A DNA stretch of 8,348 nucleotides, taken from assembly GCA_002297965.1 (NCBI GenBank), contig DBLF01000012.1:1-8348 (forward strand), written 5' to 3'. A model generated the notes under the pieces. The model was not told the origin of the DNA. It worked only from the letters and a program-made list of their open reading frames with translations, and searched no databases. The DNA comes from Candidatus Segatella papionis (GTDB lineage: Bacteria > Bacteroidota > Bacteroidia > Bacteroidales > Bacteroidaceae). The position numbers and the translations under genes were made by a program. Positions 6,890-8,348 of the stretch are shown here, one piece after another (the stretch's first letter is position 1; each line of letters opens with the position of its first letter).

Positions 6890-6892
6890 CAT
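6872..6892. promoter_or_regulatory. Inverted repeat over the MFS -33 box, likely operator
   Basis: ATGTTTG (6872-6878) and CAAACAT (6886-6892) are perfect complements separated by 7 nt (AGCGTGG). The right arm contains the -33 TTTG of the efflux pump promoter on the - strand, and the whole element lies between -33 and -7. A dimeric repressor, as is common for drug pumps, would block the promoter here. Confidence 0.5.
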
Positions 6893-7042
6893 ATTAACGA
6901 AGTTTATATAAGTATCACAATTTGTGAAAAATGTTTTCGTTTATTGGGCGGATGGTTAAAATCTGCTAAACTTCATTTCTCTTATCTCTTGATATTCAGC
7001 AATGGTTTCCTCGGGGTAACTATCTTACCTCTCAGTGCCTTC
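6893..7042. other. Divergent intergenic stretch, no gene seen
   Basis: The full gap between the MFS and MBL-like genes is 6797-7119 (323 bases). Its ends hold the two promoters. The middle contains a 13-bp palindrome, TCACAATTTGTGA (6915-6927), and a short inverted repeat GGTAA/TTACC (7015-7029). A 76-codon + strand ORF (6818-7048) has low-complexity, gene-unlike composition and ends on the promoter at 7043, so I do not call it. Confidence 0.5.
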
Positions 7043-7073
7043 TTGTAGGATTCTCATTTTTGTATTACCTTTG
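7043..7073 (+). promoter_or_regulatory. Promoter of the MBL-like gene
   Basis: TTG at 7043-7045 and TACCTTTG at 7066-7073 are spaced by 20 bp, followed by CACC. The transcript would start near 7080, about 40 nt before the ATG at 7120. The leader is A-rich just before the start (AAAAAG), as is usual in Bacteroidota, where strong Shine-Dalgarno sites are not required. Confidence 0.75.
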
Positions 7074-7119
7074 CACCGTCGAAAGATGGAAACATTAAAA
7101 AACAGAAGAATATAAAAAG

Positions 7120-7953
7120 ATGAAAAAGAATTTGATTGTTGCAGCGTTTGCCGTTTTGTCGGCAGTAGGTGCTTATGCACAGGGTAATTTTCAGACCGTG
7201 AAGGATAGCGCTTTCACGCTCCATATCTTCAATAGCGGTGATGTGATGGGCGATGCCAGCTACATCATCGAGACTCCTAAGAACCTCGTCACCATGGAGG
7301 AGCCTTTGTTCAAGAGCGGTGCCGAGGAGTTTGATGCCTACGTCAAGAAGTTGGGCAAGAAGGTGAATGCCCGCATCGTGGATTATCACGAGGGTGCCAC
7401 CGGCAAGAATGCCATCATGCAGCCAGAGGGCATGGCTAAGTTTATGCACGAGGGTGTGTATGATGCCATGATGAAAGGTTTCCAGCAGAACTTTGGCGAT
7501 AAGATGGTGGCTCGTCCTACGGGCAAGGTGAAGGAAGTGAAGTTTGGCGATACCGTCAAGTTGAATGGTGTGGAATACACATTCAACCAGGGCCCAAAGA
7601 ATGACTTCCCTGCTTCCAATATCTTGATTGGCAAGAAGTTCGTGCTCTTGCATTGGGCTCCAGCCATGGCTCACATGAATGCTTTGCAGTTGGCTAACCG
7701 AGCAGCTGTGGCTCAGGCTCTCGAAGGCTTGAAGGCAGCAAAGGCAACAGGTGCCGAGTACTTCTTGGGTGGTCATGGTGGTTTGGCAGAGAAGGATGCC
7801 ATCGACTTCCAGATCTCTTATTTGGAGAAGGTTCAGAACTTGCTTGAGAATTGCAAGAACGCCCCAACTTTCGTCGTGGCAATGAAGGGTACATTCCCTG
7901 GTTTGGCTGGCGAGCAAGGCTTGGAGGCTTTGGCGCAGAATCTTTACAAGTAA
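7120..7953 (+). CDS. Exported MBL-fold-like protein lacking the metal motif
   Basis: Function unknown. The product has 277 residues with a clear signal peptide: Lys at 2-3, a hydrophobic core at about 5-17, probable cleavage after AYA at 18-20, no lipobox. The mature part is laid out like a metallo-beta-lactamase-fold hydrolase. GDASYIIETPKNLVTMEEP (44-62) matches the usual start in which the substrate pocket strand leads to an Asp; an alpha-helix with VKKLGKKVNARIVDY (75-89) comes where the HxHxDH loop should follow; LGGHGG (216-221, His219) fits the last metal His of the PGHG type, followed by the usual amphipathic C-terminal helix. But HxHxDH is replaced by DYHEGATG (88-95), and the GD ligand strand reads FVLLHWAP (174-181). 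It is therefore probably an inactive or binding-only relative. The fold assignment is my inference from pattern. It has its own promoter and terminator. Confidence 0.65.
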   Translation: MKKNLIVAAFAVLSAVGAYAQGNFQTVKDSAFTLHIFNSGDVMGDASYIIETPKNLVTMEEPLFKSGAEEFDAYVKKLGKKVNARIVDYHEGATGKNAIMQPEGMAKFMHEGVYDAMMKGFQQNFGDKMVARPTGKVKEVKFGDTVKLNGVEYTFNQGPKNDFPASNILIGKKFVLLHWAPAMAHMNALQLANRAAVAQALEGLKAAKATGAEYFLGGHGGLAEKDAIDFQISYLEKVQNLLENCKNAPTFVVAMKGTFPGLAGEQGLEALAQNLYK

Positions 7954-7979
7954 TAATATCTCTATAAGTAATAATAACA

Positions 7980-8020
7980 AAAAGCATGGCATTCAGTAAA
8001 AGGCTGAATTCCATGCTTTT
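7980..8020. terminator. Strong hairpin terminator, both directions
   Basis: Arms 7980-7996 and 8004-8020 form a 17-bp stem (AAAAGCATGGCATTCAG with CTGAATTCCATGCTTTT, one C-T mismatch) and a 7-nt loop. The T's on each side lie within the stem ends, the A/U-tract form common in these genomes. It ends the MBL-like transcript 26 bases after its stop codon and can also stop the leftward transcript of the gene at the right edge. Confidence 0.85.
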
Positions 8021-8056
8021 ACGTTCTATTATATCTTGTGCCGTTATATGTTTGTA

Positions 8057-8115
8057 TTGCGAATTTTCATAGATTATCCTCAATAGCGTTGCGGATTTTC
8101 ATAGAATATCCGCAG
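8057..8115. repeat. Two-copy direct repeat with 32-bp period
   Basis: TTGCGAATTTTCATAGA (8057-8073) recurs as TTGCGGATTTTCATAGA (8089-8105), 32 bp apart. After each copy the sequence continues with TTATCC or ATATCC. The second copy also forms an inverted repeat, GCGGAT (8091-8096) with ATCCGC (8108-8113). Both lie in the gene-free stretch 8021-8204. No good promoter or ORF accompanies them in either direction. Confidence 0.65.
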
Positions 8116-8204
8116 CATAGATATGATTATTTGTTGGAATATGCAAGCGTTTCTTTCTTTTTTTGATGAATATCTAAGATTCTTCAATATTTTTTCTATT
8201 AGAC

Positions 8205-8348
8205 TTACTTCACCCATTCCATTAAGTCATCGTAGTTGGTCACCTTGTGGTAGTATATCCCCGAACCCGACAACTGCTCGAAGAGCTTGTCGGCACAGGC
8301 TATCTTGCCTTTCTCTATCTCTCGCAAGTCCAGCGAAGACATGCTGCC
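8205..8348 (-). CDS. C-terminal end of an unrecognised protein (partial)
   Basis: The last 47 codons of a - strand gene that continues beyond the right edge. The reading frame is open to the boundary and ends in TAA at 8205-8207. The visible residues read SSLDLREIEKGKIACADKLF, then a Gly/Ser turn and YYHKVTNYDDLMEWVK. The pattern is a helix with alternating charges, a turn, a short strand and a final amphipathic helix, as in the end of a globular alpha/beta cytoplasmic protein, with no membrane segment. I do not recognise the family. An internal Met two codons into the visible part could in principle be a start, but the open frame above it argues for a truncated larger gene. Confidence 0.6.
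   Translation of the reverse strand, partial: GSMSSLDLREIEKGKIACADKLFEQLSGSGIYYHKVTNYDDLMEWVK

Noticed and set aside
6818..7048. 76-codon + strand ORF between the MFS and MBL-like genes
   Set aside because: It overlaps the MFS promoter and operator, has Phe/Leu/Cys-rich AT-driven composition and ends within the next promoter; no family resemblance.
6987..7058. Open - strand stretch ending in TPRKPLLNIKR and a stop, looking like a protein C-terminus
   Set aside because: Only about 23 codons with no start, preceded by an in-frame stop, and overlapped by the + strand promoter; could be a gene relic but I cannot name a family.
7054..7992. 312-codon - strand ORF antisense to the MBL-like gene
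   Set aside because: A shadow of the well-supported + strand gene: rich in Leu/His/Cys as expected from reverse-complemented coding sequence, and it crosses the promoter and terminator of the real gene.

Overview
The window looks like chromosome of a Bacteroidales gut bacterium, most likely the Prevotella/Segatella copri group. This rests on recognisable family variants and on promoters of the Bacteroidota type: a TAnnTTTG -7 box with TTG/TTTG about 20 bp upstream. Four such pairs are seen with exactly 20 bp between the boxes. No RNA gene, CRISPR array or complete insertion sequence was seen.

Layout, left to right. (1) 20-2533 (+): an exported GH31 glycoside hydrolase of alpha-xylosidase/alpha-glucosidase type, ending in a strong hairpin terminator. 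Its upstream neighbours lie outside the window. (2) 2590-2790: a small relic. Three copies of GGAAAAGTGTA sit exactly 33 bp apart around a good promoter, which reads into a 26-codon ORF resembling the first residues of a Bacteroidales AAA/DUF4143 ATPase, then stops. (3) 2791-4002 (-): a membrane-anchored calcineurin-like metallophosphoesterase with four N-terminal membrane segments. (4) 4003-4260: a divergent regulatory region with a textbook promoter for the next gene and a nested palindrome cluster abutting its -33 box. (5) 4261-5505 (+): a membrane-tethered DUF1963 (YwqG-like) protein of unknown function, visibly AT-richer than its neighbours. (6) 5506-5602: a convergent intergenic region with two interleaved hairpins. 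(7) 5603-6796 (-): a Bcr/CflA-type MFS efflux pump. (8) 6797-7119: a divergent region of about 320 bases with a promoter in each direction, an inverted repeat over the pump's -33 box and a separate 13-bp palindrome. (9) 7120-7953 (+): an exported protein that looks like a metallo-beta-lactamase-fold relative without the HxHxDH metal site, followed by a strong terminator. (10) 8021-8204: a gap with a degenerate 32-bp-period direct repeat. (11) 8205-8348 (-): the last 47 codons of an unrecognised gene.

The genes are mostly separate transcription units, alternating in strand with their own promoters and terminators, and they do not form one obvious pathway. The GH31 enzyme probably belongs to a glycan-utilisation locus to the left, and the pump and phosphoesterase are housekeeping or accessory membrane functions. 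I see no clear new multi-gene system. The most unusual items are the 33-bp-phased repeat/promoter/ATPase relic, the palindrome cluster before the DUF1963 gene, and the apparently metal-site-less MBL-like exported protein.
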